This document shows positions 1 to 11,689 of a stretch of 64,000 bases of DNA, piece after piece (within the stretch, counting starts at the first letter, position 1; each line of letters opens with the position of its first letter). Below the pieces are notes generated by a model. It worked only from the letters and a program-made list of their open reading frames with translations. It did not search any database and was not told where the DNA came from. This DNA comes from Mikania micrantha (Eukaryota; Streptophyta; Magnoliopsida; Asterales; Asteraceae), in the NCBI GenBank assembly GCA_009363875.1, contig CM018692.1, positions 94,516,137 to 94,580,136 of the forward strand, written 5' to 3'. A program made the translations under genes and the position numbers.

Positions 1-105
1 ATGCCCTTTCTAATTTTTTAATTAAAAGCTTATGTGTAACTTTGTTATTGGTTGAAATGGGTTATGTAGTTGTAGCAAAAGATAAGGGTTATAAAAAATT
101 TCATC

Positions 106-136
<31 letters not shown>

Positions 137-496
137 ATGTACAAGTATTCACAATAGTTCTTAAAAAATTCAAGTTTTTTTATTAAAGTGTTTATAAAAC
201 TTGTGTATTGACTAGAGAATGTACTTATGCATATATAGATGTGTATTTATATAAAATTGTTTTAAAATTTAAACATATGTGCCTAATATATATTTGAAGA
301 GTCTTCATTATGTTAAATTGTTTAACATATAATATAATTTATTATACTCTTAAATTCTAAATTAGTTGTTTTAATTGAATATCATATAATGTATGATAAT
401 ATTAACCTATAATGATTTGGGTTCCTCATACAAGATTGATGACTCATTGGATAAATCAGGATGTTCTTAGATTAACCAAATATGCATTGTTGTTGA
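1..496. other. AT-rich flank, no gene seen
   Basis: AT-rich DNA with no coding frame of note. It holds a TA microsatellite and ends in GTTGA directly before the TG of the W LTR. GTTGA at 492-496 is therefore the expected 5-bp target-site copy of W; its partner is not found at the other end because W is truncated there. Confidence 0.7.
109..136. repeat. TA dinucleotide microsatellite
   Basis: Fourteen uninterrupted TA units. Simple-sequence repeat with no gene context. Confidence 0.95.
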
Positions 497-1054
497 TGTC
501 ACACCCCAGGCCGGCGGGAACGGATCGTGTTTTCCCGTCGGGCGGAAGGTTCCCGGGGCGCGATATCATTAGTGATAATCAAATGATCAGATTGTTTACA
601 TAGCACATGAGATATAAATGAGAAATGCTAACATGACATGAAATAAAATTACAAAGTTAAATTACATTGTTCCATCATAATTTAACTAAGTAACTCTAAT
701 CAAAAGAATCAATGAGTTTATATCTTGTATCTGTACAAGATATACAAAAGATGATTCATGGTATTTGCCATCCAAAAGTATGCAATCAAAAGTAAGCTAG
801 GTCTTCTAAAAGTCCTCTAGCTTAGTACTTGCATATATGTATGTACACCTGTCCGTCACCTGAGAAAAACATGCATTTAAACAAAGTCAACACTAGGTTG
901 GTGAGTTCATAAATAAGTTAATTGAAAACCTTGATTCATTCACATGCACATTCACAATATGTATTCTGTTACTTGTATGTCATTTGTTCACTTGTTCACC
1001 CACTGGCTTCTCAATAGTTATATTTACAAGTAATATTTCATCCTAGTAGTGATG

Positions 1055-1064
1055 CTTATATATA
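1055..1064 (-). promoter_or_regulatory. TATA-box-like core of W LTR
   Basis: On the minus strand this reads TATATATAAG inside a block (CCCTATATATAAGCAT) also present, in element sense, in the X LTRs. Conservation between two diverged LTR families and a good match to a plant TATA box suggest the core promoter, with U3 about 4 kb long. The assignment is inferred from sequence only. Confidence 0.5.
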
Positions 1065-2934
1065 GGGCATATGTAAGGTAACTAAGCCCTAGCCAACATC
1101 CCACCACACCACTACTAGAACTCCACACAACTTGCAATACAACTATTGATTTCCATTCCCAATCCACTAGTCCATGTTATTCTTGAATCACCTGTAATAA
1201 CTTGTATAGAATAATATAATAATGTATTTGTAGTTATCGAACCAAAGTTTAGATAACCATTATATGTTAAGGATATTAGATTTATCAAATCTGTTCCTTG
1301 TATTATTCTATATTTGTGGAGTTAACTATTGTTACACTTTTAAGTATTAAGAGTGTTAATTAACCTCTTGCAATTTGTTCTTGAACTATAGTGCATAGAG
1401 CCTAAAAGAAATCCATTGAAATCCTCACGTAATCAGATTTCAATGCATCCGATTTACCTCTACCACTTTGTATGTCTAGTGTTCTCAACAAAAACTATTA
1501 CTAGTAGTGAAACATGAGGTAAGATCAATTCCTCAACCTACTAATAAATAGGATCACGTTGGATTAATTACAATATTCCTGTTTATTAATATCACCATGT
1601 GACGCTTTCCCAGAACCTGACTTGAAGTCGCCCTGTCACCGGTCGTACGTTACCGGCCATTGAATCAATACGATCAACATACTAGCCCTAGAAGCTAGAG
1701 GTTTGTCAAACCTATGGTACCACTATGCTATCGTCGGTTTAGTCACGTCAAACTAACTGGTTCAGCGGTTTATGAAAGGGGCTTACCGTGATCTTTTGAA
1801 TACATGGCACATGACTGAAATGATATAATACAACAGTTCAATAGCAATTAATTGTATTAGTGTTCACTTATGTATTTGTTCTCTGAGTATTAACAAGATT
1901 GAATAAGAACTTGTCTTATTACATTATGATAATCAATGTGTGAATGGTGTTGTTATCATGAAATTATGTTATCATGATTACCATTCCTTGTTTCCCATGA
2001 AGTCACCCTGTTGTCACTAAACTATGTTAAGATCAAATCTAAACTGCACTTAGTGACTCAGGTGTTGTATGATAATTGTTCCATGTTCTCTTGAATATGT
2101 GTTGAGTTGTAAATTAAGTATTATAAGCACCTGTCTTATTATACTTAGTTCACTCTTGTATATGAATGATGTGATAAAGATGTGTTATCTTTATATCATT
2201 CTCATGTTTGTTCTTGTAATGTTGTTCCTTGTAATTGCTTCTTTGTTAATTCTTGTAGGAATAACTAAGTGTTGTAGGAGATAATCTTACAACTATGTTA
2301 TTCTATTGTATTGATGAGTTATGATATTACAATATCATATTAATCTTAGTTTTCCTGTCATCATGTAATCATACAAGCATGCATACAATGATATATGATA
2401 ATAAGCAATTTAATATCAATTAATCAAAGTATTAACCATATGTAAGCAAAACTTTTAAGTAAATAAAAGTAAAGCATGTTTCTCAGCCCCGTGAGTTTAA
2501 AATCAGTAAAGATTAAAGAAAAAGGGGCATATGAACTCACCTTGTAGTAGGATGGTTGACTTAGCTTAAAAGAAAAATGCACGCGCTCCTTGATTGTATT
2601 TGTTGTGTTTTCACGATCCTGTATTGATTTCACATTGTATTTGACTCATAAGTAACAATCATTGTGATTTGTGCACGTGTATGTGTTAGCCTGAAAGTTG
2701 GCTAACACTCGTGAATCGCAGTCTCAATCCTCATTCGGCCCTTAAGTCGTGTGTTTTGTCTTGATTCCCTAGCACGTGTCTTAGATTTTCAATTGTCCTA
2801 ATTAATTTCATAAAATGATTGTTAGGGGTTATGTATAAGTGCTAATGACTTAGTTGCCACCTTTGTAATATTTCAAAACACCTTACATGTTATTCGTTAC
2901 ATTGTTTTCAAGTGTTTGTTTCAAATTGTGCCAT

Positions 2935-3350
2935 GTGGGCCGAATTAATGTCCATGGACCATTGTTTGTTTATGGGCCGAATGAAATTGAATGTGGTTCC
3001 TAGGTATGTGTTATTGGGCCGAGTTGGATGTCCTTGGGCCTAGGACATATGAAGGTCCAAGTCTTGGGCCGGTTAAGCTATAGTGAGCTAAGTAAAAGAC
3101 TTGGGTTAATTAGTTTGGACCGGACAGCCATAGCGGGCCGAAAAAGGGCTGTTTTGGGCCTGTTTGCTGTTATTGGGCCTCAATGCGTGTGTAGGGCTGA
3201 ACTCCCTAAGCTGTTGGGCTGTACTAATTAAACTGGTCTGAAGAAGTTTCTCTTGAGTCACATAGGTTGTGAGCCCAATGTGGGCCAAATGGGATGTTTT
3301 GGGACGAACGGCATGTGGGCTGCAGCAAAGCAGCTGGGCCATGTAAAATA
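2935..3350 (-). promoter_or_regulatory. TGGGCC (site II-like) cluster in W LTR
   Basis: About a dozen TGGGCC or TGGGCT hexamers lie within some 400 bp; in element sense they read GGCCCA. TGGGCC/T is the known plant site II element bound by TCP factors. The same cluster is in the right LTR near 9530-9930. Binding is inference. Confidence 0.45.
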
Positions 3351-3463
3351 GATGAGCCACACAACACAGATACGTTAGAATAAAATGCTGGGCCAGAACA
3401 TGAACATTGGTTGGGCTGAAATTTGTTTCGGCTGAGCTCAGATTGGCTTCAACTTCCATGCTG

Positions 3464-3840
3464 CGAACCTGTAGGGTTCGTTCAGTTGTAGGTTCGTAGC
3501 CCCAAGATGGTTCGGTGATGGTTCGCAGTGGGAAGAAAGGTTCGTTCGTGATGGGTTTCTCATGAGAGGTTCGGCAGAGGCTAAGTTCGGGTCCTAGGGT
3601 TCGTGAGTCTGCATGGTGTAGATTCGTTGAGTAGAAGGGTTCGTCTGAAGATAGAAGGGTTCGTTCAGATTGTTGGAGGGTTCGTGTCTGGGAAGGGTTA
3701 GGTCGTGGGTGCAGCACAGGGTTCGGCTTTGAGTAGGTTTGCCAGTGAAAGCCTGTAGGTTCGCTCCTGGATGCGAAAACCATGCAAGGTTCGGCTGCTT
3801 CAACTCACGAACCTGTGTGTTCTCCAACGTCCCGAACCTT
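3464..3840 (-). repeat. GGTTCG hexamer array in W LTR
   Basis: Thirteen GGTTCG and three CGAACC hexamers occur in about 375 bp with irregular spacing. In element sense the main form is CGAACC, the same orientation as the array in element X. The right LTR copy is near 10050-10445. Function unknown. Confidence 0.7.
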
Positions 3841-5018
3841 TAATCTGATCCTTCACCGAGCGCAGCTATATGTAGATTAGTTCTCAGTGATGCTATACTC
3901 GAACGATTGTCAAAGGTGTGGTGGTCGTGAGATGGTTTTAAACCGGTTGAAGAGGTGTGGGTGATGCAAAAGTACAAAAACCCTATTTTTTACAGATCTT
4001 CTAGTTCTAATACCTTGATTTTGACCCAACAAATCTTCAGATCCCTTGTACTTCTATGTAGAGGACTTCGAGAGCTACGCGTGGGCGCAAGAATCACTGA
4101 TTTTCGTTAAGAAACGGGGAAGTTATGCTAGTTTGAAGGTTGAGAATGGTGGAGGAGGGTGGTGGCCGGAAATTTGGTGAGGAGAGAGGATGATAATGTA
4201 TGAAATGAAGTAAATGACTTCATTTAGAGTATTTATACTCCAAGTGGGTTCGGGTTCGTTTCGGTTGCTCGGTTTGCGTTTTCGTCGCGTATCCGTAAAA
4301 TTACACGTAATTTAAATAAAATAGTAAAAGAATGTTATTTAAATTATTTTGATGAGTTTCAAAATTGTAAAATGTTATTTATTTTATTTTATTAAATTTA
4401 TTATCGTTTCGTGTCGTGTTTCATTTTCGTTTCGTCAGATCACGTCACCATCACGCGTATTCGTTCGAATCGTCATTCGAACGAACACGACGATGGTTTT
4501 GCTTTCCGACTCTTGTTTTCTACTTTCCAGTCATCATTTCAGAATGTTAAACTCACAGATATGTTTGTGTGAATCGTCACCCACGCAAACACACTGTCAG
4601 TTCGTTATTCTAAAACGACACTGTGCTTTATGTTTGAATTGTGTTTCCTCACTGTCGGACTCAACTAAACATCATGTTTTCACCTTGTTTTCACATTGAA
4701 ATGTCGGCCATCTGATTCCTGTCATCTATGGATATCAGATCGCAACCGATTTGTTTCTGTTAATTGCTTGAACATTGTTGTTTCTCTTGATCTGTTGTGT
4801 TAACTGCGTTTAAGTTTTCACTTAAATACACACAACTAATGTTTCAGATGTACGTTGTACTTACAGTATTTAAGTTTACACAAAAATACATACAACAGTT
4901 TCTTGTATTTAGATTTCTGATATTACAAACACTGTTTACAATCACGTATGTACACATAGTTACTGTTGCAAGTACACCTACCGTGCGGACTTGCCGGCCG
5001 GTCAGGTACTAGTTGTCA

Positions 5019-5056
5019 CAGTCTCCCCTTGTTTAAGAAATTTCGTCCCGAAATTT
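5019..5056 (-). promoter_or_regulatory. W polypurine tract with hairpin
   Basis: In element sense a hairpin AAATTTCG-GGA-CGAAATTT is followed by a purine run ACAAGGGGAGACTG that abuts the LTR start. This is the usual site for plus-strand DNA priming. The same arrangement recurs in every element of the window. Confidence 0.85.
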
Positions 5057-5074
5057 AAGCATAAAGGTCGGGCT

Positions 5075-5562
5075 TCACTTCTCGAACAGGTGGGGATACT
5101 TTGTCTTCATGTTATCCTCGCGCTCCCAGGTAAATTCTGGTCCACGCTTGGAGTTCCATCGAACCTTTACAATAGGGATACGGCTACGTTTCAGTTTCTT
5201 AACTTCACGTTCCATAATCTCTACAGGTTCTTCAATGAAGTGTAGTTGCTCATCAACTTGTATTTCTTCCAATGGTATGATCAATGTTTCGTCTGCTAAG
5301 CACCACTTGAGATTTGATACATGAAACACATCGTGTACTCCGCTGAGTTCATCAAGGAGTCTGAGTCTGTATGCCACAGGACCTATACGTTGAGTAATTT
5401 CAAACGGTCCGACATACCTAGGTGCTAGCTTGCCCTTAGCCCCAAAACGAACTACGCCTTTCCATGGGGACACTTTCAACATGACTCGGTCACCCACATC
5501 GAATTCCAAAGGCTTGCGTCGTTTGTCTGCGTAACTCTTTTGGCGGCTACGTGTTGCTTGTA
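5075..5562 (-). pseudogene. W integrase C-terminus and chromodomain-like fragment
   Basis: The frame from 5509 to 5075 encodes 144 residues matching the end of the Y2 polyprotein: a GDRVMLKVSPWKGV block, a PRYVGPFEI block, a DVFHVSNL block and a tail with VKVRWNS and FTWERED followed by YPHLF. In the same frame, homology extends upstream to about 5562 (SYADKRRKPLEF). The catalytic integrase core, RNase H and most of RT are missing. A deletion joins RT directly to this segment near 5555, out of frame. The fragment is non-functional and shows that W descends from a full gag-pol element. Confidence 0.85.
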
Positions 5563-5973
5563 ATCGTTGTTGATGGTGAGTTTGTTGAGTTCTCGATAAT
5601 CAATGCACATCCTGAATGTTCCATCCTTCTTTTTAACAAAAAGAACCGGAGCTCCCCACGGGGAAAAGCTTGGTCGGATGAATCCTTTATCGAGTAGCTC
5701 TTGTAACTGATTAGACAGTTCCTGCATTTCTGAGGGAGCAAGTCTATAAGGAGACTTAGCTACAGGAGTTGCTCCCGGAATCAAATCGATTCGAAACTGC
5801 ACCGCTCTCTCAGGTGGCAGTCCCGGTAAATCATCCGGAAACACGTCCGCGTAGTCTTTCACCACTGGTACATTTTGAGTATTGATTGCCTTCACGTGCA
5901 ATATTAGTCTGTCACGACGTCTCACTTGATCTCCATGAATCTTCCAAGGTTTGGTCGTTCTCCATTTAAGCAT
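5563..5973 (-). pseudogene. W reverse transcriptase N-terminal fragment
   Basis: About 137 residues match the protease-RT linker and first RT motifs: DVFPDDLPGLPP, then RLAPSEMQEL, GFIRPSFSPWGAPVLFVKKK, and MCIDYRELNKLT. The RT fingers are present, but the palm with FIDD and everything up to the end of integrase are gone. The reading frame continues as nonsense into the integrase remnant. About 115 bp of AT-rich DNA (5974-6088) separates it from gag, and the protease is missing too. Confidence 0.85.
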
Positions 5974-6088
5974 AGATATTTATTATACTAGTTTCTATTA
6001 TCTAATTGGCACCTAATTAATCTACAGTTCTCCCTTAATTATCTTACTATCTACATATGGCATATAAAATTTTAACATTATACAAAAT

Positions 6089-6862
6089 TCAATTACGCAT
6101 GGTTAAAGATGACATACCTTCGAAGTCATCCGACTCCGTGTGTACATCTGGTGCTGGTAGGGCGAGTAGTTCCTCGGTGGTGGTTGATGTGGTTGAGACT
6201 GGTGGTGCTGCTGGGGGCTTCCTCTCAGGAGAGTCTCTTGCGAAATGTCCAACTATCCCACAGGTGTAGCAGTGGTGACCGCGTTGAGAGGAAGTTGATG
6301 TGCTTGCTTTCTGATTCTGATTCTGTGTTGGAAGGCTTCGACACCAATGAATCAAGTGCCCCTTCTTTCCACAGTTCAGACAATGACTGCATGGATAGTT
6401 CCCAGCATGATGAAATCCACACTTGTCACACTTGGGATGTTTACCAGTGTATTGACAAAGATTTGATTTCATTGAGGTTTTGCAATAAGCAGCCCAGTGT
6501 CCTGTCCTTCCACAACGTGTGCACTGACGACACTGGGTTCTGTCATAGTGATGATATTAACAGAGTTGACAAAGAGGAGCCGTCCCACTATAAGGTTTGT
6601 TACCCTTTTTAGTCAAGTCCGGCATGACTTGGCTGATCGGGGTGGCTTCAGTGTAATTCACTTATCTCTTCTGCTTTTTGGCAGGACGGTGTTTATGTTC
6701 CTTGTTGGTGTCACCTTCCGCAAGCTCTTTTCCCTTGGTGGTGACGGGTGGAAAACCCCTAGCATACTCTTCGCTGCTCATGATTCTATTGATGATCTCA
6801 GGAATGATTGCAACCAATTGCTCAGTAATCAAGGTTGCTAGTGCAGCAGTCGCTGGTTCCAC
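6089..6862 (-). pseudogene. W gag fragments (nucleocapsid zinc knuckles)
   Basis: Two disjoint frames remain. 6862-6662 encodes an N-terminal piece (ALATLITEQLVAIIPEIINR) resembling the start of X gag. 6472-6089 encodes a nucleocapsid-like piece with one proper CCHC knuckle (CLNCGKKGHLIHWC) and one damaged knuckle whose last Cys is Ser (CYTCGIVGHFARDS). The capsid region, marked by WWNS in other elements, is lost. The remnant lies just after the leader and PBS, as expected for gag. Confidence 0.8.
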
Positions 6863-7066
6863 CTCGGGTAGAGGGGAATGTGGTGGTGATGGTGGTTGTC
6901 CTGTGACATGTCAATCCTAACCGAAAAATCATCGGTTAGTATTTATGCTCAGATGATGTAACATATGCAAGTAAATCCAAAGTCCTGTGTTTTCTACATG
7001 AAGGTCCCCAGGTTATAGTCTAGGCCAAACCGTTTAAGCAATATGACCTATATTTCTCTATAACCA

Positions 7067-7080
7067 TGGCTCTGATACCA
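7067..7080 (-). promoter_or_regulatory. W primer-binding site (tRNA-iMet)
   Basis: The plus strand reads TGGCTCTGATACCA, identical to the 3' end of plant initiator-Met tRNA, three bases from the LTR. In element sense this is TGGTATCAGAGCCA, the minus-strand priming site. Confidence 0.9.
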
Positions 7081-7083
7081 ATC

Positions 7084-10000
7084 TGTCACACCCCAGGCCG
7101 GCGGGAACGGATCGTGTTTTCCCGTCGAGCGGAAGGTTCCCGGGGCGCGATATCATGAGTGATAATCAAATTATCAGATTGTTTACATAGCACATGAGAT
7201 ATAAATGAGAAATGCTAACATGACATGAAATAGAATTACAAAGTTAAATTACATTGTTCCATCATAATTTAACTAAGTAACTCTAATAAAAAGAATCAAT
7301 GAGTTTATATCTTGTATCTGTACAAGATATACAAAAGATGATTCATGGTATTTGTCATCCAAAAGTATGCAATCAAAAGTAAGCTAGGTCTTCTTAAAGT
7401 CCTCTAGCTTAGTACTTGCATATATGTATCTACACCTGTCCGTCACCTGAGAAAAACATGCATTTAAACAAAGTCAACACTAGGTTGGTGAGTTCATAAA
7501 TAAGTTAATTGAAAACCTTGATTCATTCACATGCACATTCACAATATGTATTATGTTACTTGTATGTCATTTGTTCACTTGTTCACCCACTGGCTTCTCA
7601 ATAGTTATATTTACAAGTGATATTTCATCCTAGTAGTCATGCTTATATATAGGGCATATGTAAGGGAACTAAGCCCTAGCCAACATCCCACCACACCACT
7701 ACTAGAACTCCACACAACTTGCAATACAACTATTGATTTCCATTCCCAATCCACTTGTCCATGTTATTCTTGAATCACCTGTAATAACTTGTATAGAATA
7801 ATATAATAATGTATTTGTAGTTATCGAACCAAAGTTTAGATAACCATTATATGTTAAGGATATTAGATTTATCAAATCTGTTCCTTGTATTATTCTATAT
7901 TTGTGGAGTTAACTATTGTTACACTTTTAAGTATTAAGAGTGTTAGTTAACCTCTTGCAATTTGTTCTTGAACTATAGTGCATAGAGCCTAAAAGGAATC
8001 CATTGAAATCCTCAGGTAATCAGATTTCAATGCATCCGATTTACCTCTACCACTTTGTATGTCTAGTGTCCTCAACGAAAACTATTACTAGTAGTGAAAC
8101 ATGAGGTAAGATCAATTCCTCAACCTAATAATCAATAGGATCCCGTTGGATTAATTACAATATTCCTGTTTATTAATATCACCATGTGACGCTTTCCCAG
8201 AACTTGACTTGAAGTCGCCCTGTCACCGGTCGTACGTTACCGGCCATTGAATCAATACGATCAACATACTAGCCCTACAAGCTAGAGGTTTGTCAAGCCT
8301 ATGGTACCACTATTCTATCGTCGGTTTAGTCACGTCAAACTAACTGGTTCAGCGGTTTATGAAAGGGGCTTACCGTGATCTTTTAAATACATGGCACATG
8401 ACTGAAATGATATAATACAACAGTTCAATAGCAGTTAATTGTATTAGTGTTCACTGATGTATTTGTTCTCTGAGTATTAACAAGATTGAATAAGAACTTG
8501 TCTTATTACATTATGCTAATCAATGTGTGAATGGTGTTGTTATCATGAAATTATGTTATCATGATTACCATTCCTTGTTTCCCATGAAGTCACCCTGTTG
8601 TCACTAAACTATGTTAAGATCAAATCTTAACTGCACTTAGTGACTCAGGTGTTGTATGATAATTGTTCCATGTTCTCTTGAATATGTGTTGAGTTGTAAA
8701 TTAAGTATTATAAGCACCTGTCATATTATACTTAGTTCACTCTTGTATATGAATGATGTGATAAAGATGTGTTATCTTTATATCATTCTCATGTTTGTTC
8801 TTGTAATGTTGTTCCTTGTAATTGCTTCTTTGTTAATTCTTGTAGGAATAACTAAGTGTTGTAGGAGATAATCTTACAACTATGTTATTCTATTGTATTG
8901 ATGAGTTATGATATTACAATATCATATTAATCTTAGTTTACCTGTCATCATGTAATCATACAAGCATGCATACAATGATATATGATAAAAAGCAATTTAA
9001 TATCAATTAATCAAAGTATTAACCATATGTAAGCAAAACTTTTAAGTAAATAAAAGTAAAGCATGTTTCTCAGCCCCGTGAGTTTAAAATCAGTAAAGAT
9101 TAAAGAAAAAGGGGCATATGAACTCACCTTGTAGTAGTAGGGTTGACTTAGCTTAAAAGAAAAATGCACGCGCTCCTTGATTGTATTTGTTGTGTTTTCA
9201 CGATCCTGTATTGATTTCACATTGTATTTGACTCGTAAGTAACAATCATTGTGATTTGTGCGCGTGTATGTGTTAGCCTGAAAGTTGGCTAACACTCGTG
9301 AGTCGCGGTCTCAATCCTCATTCGGCCCTTAAGTCGTGTGTTTTGTCTTGATTCCCTAGCACGTGTCTTAGATTTTCAATTGTCCTAATTAATTTCATAA
9401 AATGATTGTTAGGGGTTATGTATAAGTGCTAATGACTTAGTTGACACCTTTGTAATATTTCAAAACACCTTACATGTTATTCGTTACATTGTTTTCAAGT
9501 GTTTGTTTCAAATTGTGCCATGTGGGCCGAATTAATATCCATGGACCATTGTTTGTTTATGGGCCGAATGAAATTGAATGTGGTTCCTAGGTATGTGTTA
9601 TTGGGCCGAGTTGGATGTCCTTGGGCCTAGGACATATGAAGGTCCAAGTCTTGGGCCGGTTAAGCTATTGTGAGCTAAGTAAAAGACTTGGGTTAATTAG
9701 TTTGGACCGGACAGCCATAGCGGGCCGAAAAAGGGCAGTTTTGGGCCTGTTTGCTGTTATTGGGCCTCAATGCGTGTGTTGGGCTGACCTCCCTAAGCTG
9801 TTGGGCTGTACTAATTAAACTGGGCTGAAGAAGTTTCTCTTGAGTCACATAGGTTGTGAGCCCAACGTGGGCCAAATGGGTTGTTTTGGGCCGATCAGCA
9901 TGTGGGCTGCAGCAAAGCAGCTGGGCCATGTAAAATAGATGAGCCACACAACACAGATACGTTAGAATAAAATGCTGGGCGAGAACATGAACATTGGTTG

Positions 10001-11623
10001 GGCTGAAATTTGTTTCGGCTGATCTCAGATTGGCTTCAGCTTCCATGCTGCGAACCTGTAGGGTTCGTTCAGTTGTAGGTTCGTAGCCCCAAGATGGTTC
10101 GGTGATGGTTCGCAGTGGGAAGAAAGGTTTGTTCGTGATGGGTTTCTCATGAGAGGTTCGGCAGAAGCTAAGTTCGGGTTCTAGGGTTCGTGAGTCTGCA
10201 TGGTGTAGGTTCGTTGAGTCGAAGGGTTCGTCTGAAGATAGAAGGGTTCGTTCAGATTGTCGGAGGGTTCGTGTCTGGGAAGGGTTAGGTCGTGGGTGCA
10301 GCATAGGGTTCGGCCAAGGTACAGGAGGGTTCAGCTTTGTGTACGTTTGCGAGTGAACGCCTGTAGGTTCGCTCCCGGATGCGAAAACCATGCAAGGGTC
10401 GGCTGCTTCAACTAACGAACCTATGTGTTCTCCAACGTCCCGAACCTTTAATCTGATCCTTCACCAAGCGCTGCTATATGTAGATTAGTTCTCAGTGATG
10501 CTATACTCGAACGATTGTCAAAGGTGTGGTGCTCGTGAGATGGTTTTAAACCGGTTGAAGAGGTGTGGGTGATGCAAAAGTACAAAAACCCTATTTTTTA
10601 CAGATCTTCTAGATCGAATACCTTGATTTTGACACAACAAATCTTCAGATCCCTTGTACTTCTATGTAGAGGACTTCGAGAGCTACGCGTGGGCGCAAGA
10701 ATCACCGATTTTCCTTAAGAAACGGGGAAGTTATGCTAGTTTGAAGGTTGAGAATGGTGGAGGGTGGTGGCCGGAAATTTGGTGAGGAGAGAGGATGATA
10801 ATGTGTGAAATAAAGTAAATGACTTCATTTAGAGTATTTATACTCCAAGTGGGTTCGGGTTCGTTTCGGTTGCTCGGTTTGCGTTTTCGTCGCGTATCCG
10901 TAAAATTACACGTAATTTAAATAAAATAGTAAAAGAATGTTATTTAAATTATTTTGATGAGTTTCAAAATTGTAAAATGTTATTTATTTTATTTTATTAA
11001 ATTTATTATCGTTTCGTGTCGTGTTTCATTTTCGTTTCGTCAGATCACGTCACCATCACGCGTATTCGTTCGAATCGTCATTCGAACGAACACGACGATG
11101 GTTTTGCTTTCCGACTCTTGTTTTCTACTTTGCAGTCATCATTTCAGAATGTTAAACTCACAGATATGTTTGTGTGAATCGTCACCCACGCAAACACACT
11201 GTCAGTTCGTTATTCTAAAACGACACTGTGCTTTATGTTTGAATTGTGTTTCCTCACTGTCGGACTCAACTAAACATCATGTTTTCACCTTGTTTTCACA
11301 TTGAAATGTCGTCCATCTGATTCCTGTCATCTATGGATATCAGATCGCAACCGATTTGTTTCTGTTAATTGCTTGAACATTGTTGTTTCTCTTGATCTGT
11401 TGTGTTAACTGCGTTTAAGTTTTCACTTAAATACACACAACTAATGTTTCAGATGTACGTTGTACTTACAGTATTTAAGTTTACACAAAAATAAATACAA
11501 CGGTTTCTTGTATTTAGATTTCTGATATTACAAACACTGTTTACAATCACGTATGTACACATAGTTACTGTTGCAAGTACACCTGCCGTACGGACTTGCC
11601 AGCCGGTCAGGTACTAGTTGTCA
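7084..11623 (-). repeat. W 5' LTR (4540 bp)
   Basis: Full-length partner of the LTR at 497-5018, differing by scattered substitutions and small indels, roughly 1 percent by eye. It carries the same TATA module (7642-7651), TGGGCC cluster and GGTTCG array; the array has an extra 21-bp segment here. No gene is seen in its 4.5 kb. Confidence 0.9.
7642..7651 (-). promoter_or_regulatory. TATA-box-like core of W 5' LTR
   Basis: Same TATATATAAG core on the minus strand as at 1055-1064. In element order this LTR is upstream of the interior, so this is the copy that would have driven transcription. Confidence 0.45.
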
Positions 11624-11689
11624 CAGTCTCCCCTTGTTAAAGAAATTTCGTCCCGAAATTTAAGCATAAAGGTCGGGCTTCACTTCTCG
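11624..11689 (-). other. Second W polypurine tract and truncated interior end
   Basis: PPT, hairpin and the following 28 bp of W interior are repeated after the right LTR, where a target-site copy would be expected. Similarity with 5019-5084 stops at about 11689 after CACTTCTCG. This is the end of a neighbouring tandem copy whose remainder is deleted. Confidence 0.85.

Larger units (their letters stand above)
497..5018 (-). repeat. W 3' LTR (4522 bp)
   Basis: Begins TGTCACACCCC and ends AGTTGTCA on the plus strand, so in element sense it runs TGACAACT to GGGGTGTGACA with TG/CA ends. It matches 7084-11623 closely along its whole length. It contains a TATA-like module near 1055, a TGGGCC-rich stretch at 2935-3350 and a GGTTCG-rich stretch at 3464-3840. 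No gene is seen in its 4.5 kb; a 225-codon open frame on the minus strand (3106-3783) is treated as chance. Confidence 0.9.
497..11689 (-). mobile_element. Element W: truncated tandem LTR-interior-LTR-interior Ty3/gypsy remnant
   Basis: Two near-identical LTRs of about 4.5 kb (497-5018 and 7084-11623) flank a 2-kb interior holding a PBS, gag, RT and integrase fragments and a PPT, all on the minus strand. Beyond the right LTR the sequence does not reach a target-site copy. It continues into a second PPT and the first bases of interior, then breaks at about 11689. The full unit is therefore LTR-interior-LTR-interior with the last interior truncated, as expected from unequal recombination between LTRs of tandem elements. 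Parts of the LTR resemble the LTR of element X in reverse complement (TATA module, CGAACC array, last bases before the PBS), so W and X are related families. W cannot be autonomous. Confidence 0.85.

Noticed and set aside
2069..2284. 71-codon hydrophobic frame in both W LTRs (also 8656-8871)
   Set aside because: Antisense to the element, in T-rich DNA that yields Leu/Ile/Val by composition. Conservation only reflects the LTR being duplicated.
3106..3783. 225-codon open frame on the minus strand of the W LTR (232 codons in the other LTR)
   Set aside because: It runs through the GGTTCG array and TGGGCC cluster, has no recognisable domain, and the related X LTR keeps no equivalent frame. The in-frame 21-bp difference between the two LTRs is not enough evidence for a gene.
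4349..4699. 116-codon frame in W LTRs (also 10954-11304)
   Set aside because: Antisense to the element, no domain; explained by LTR identity.
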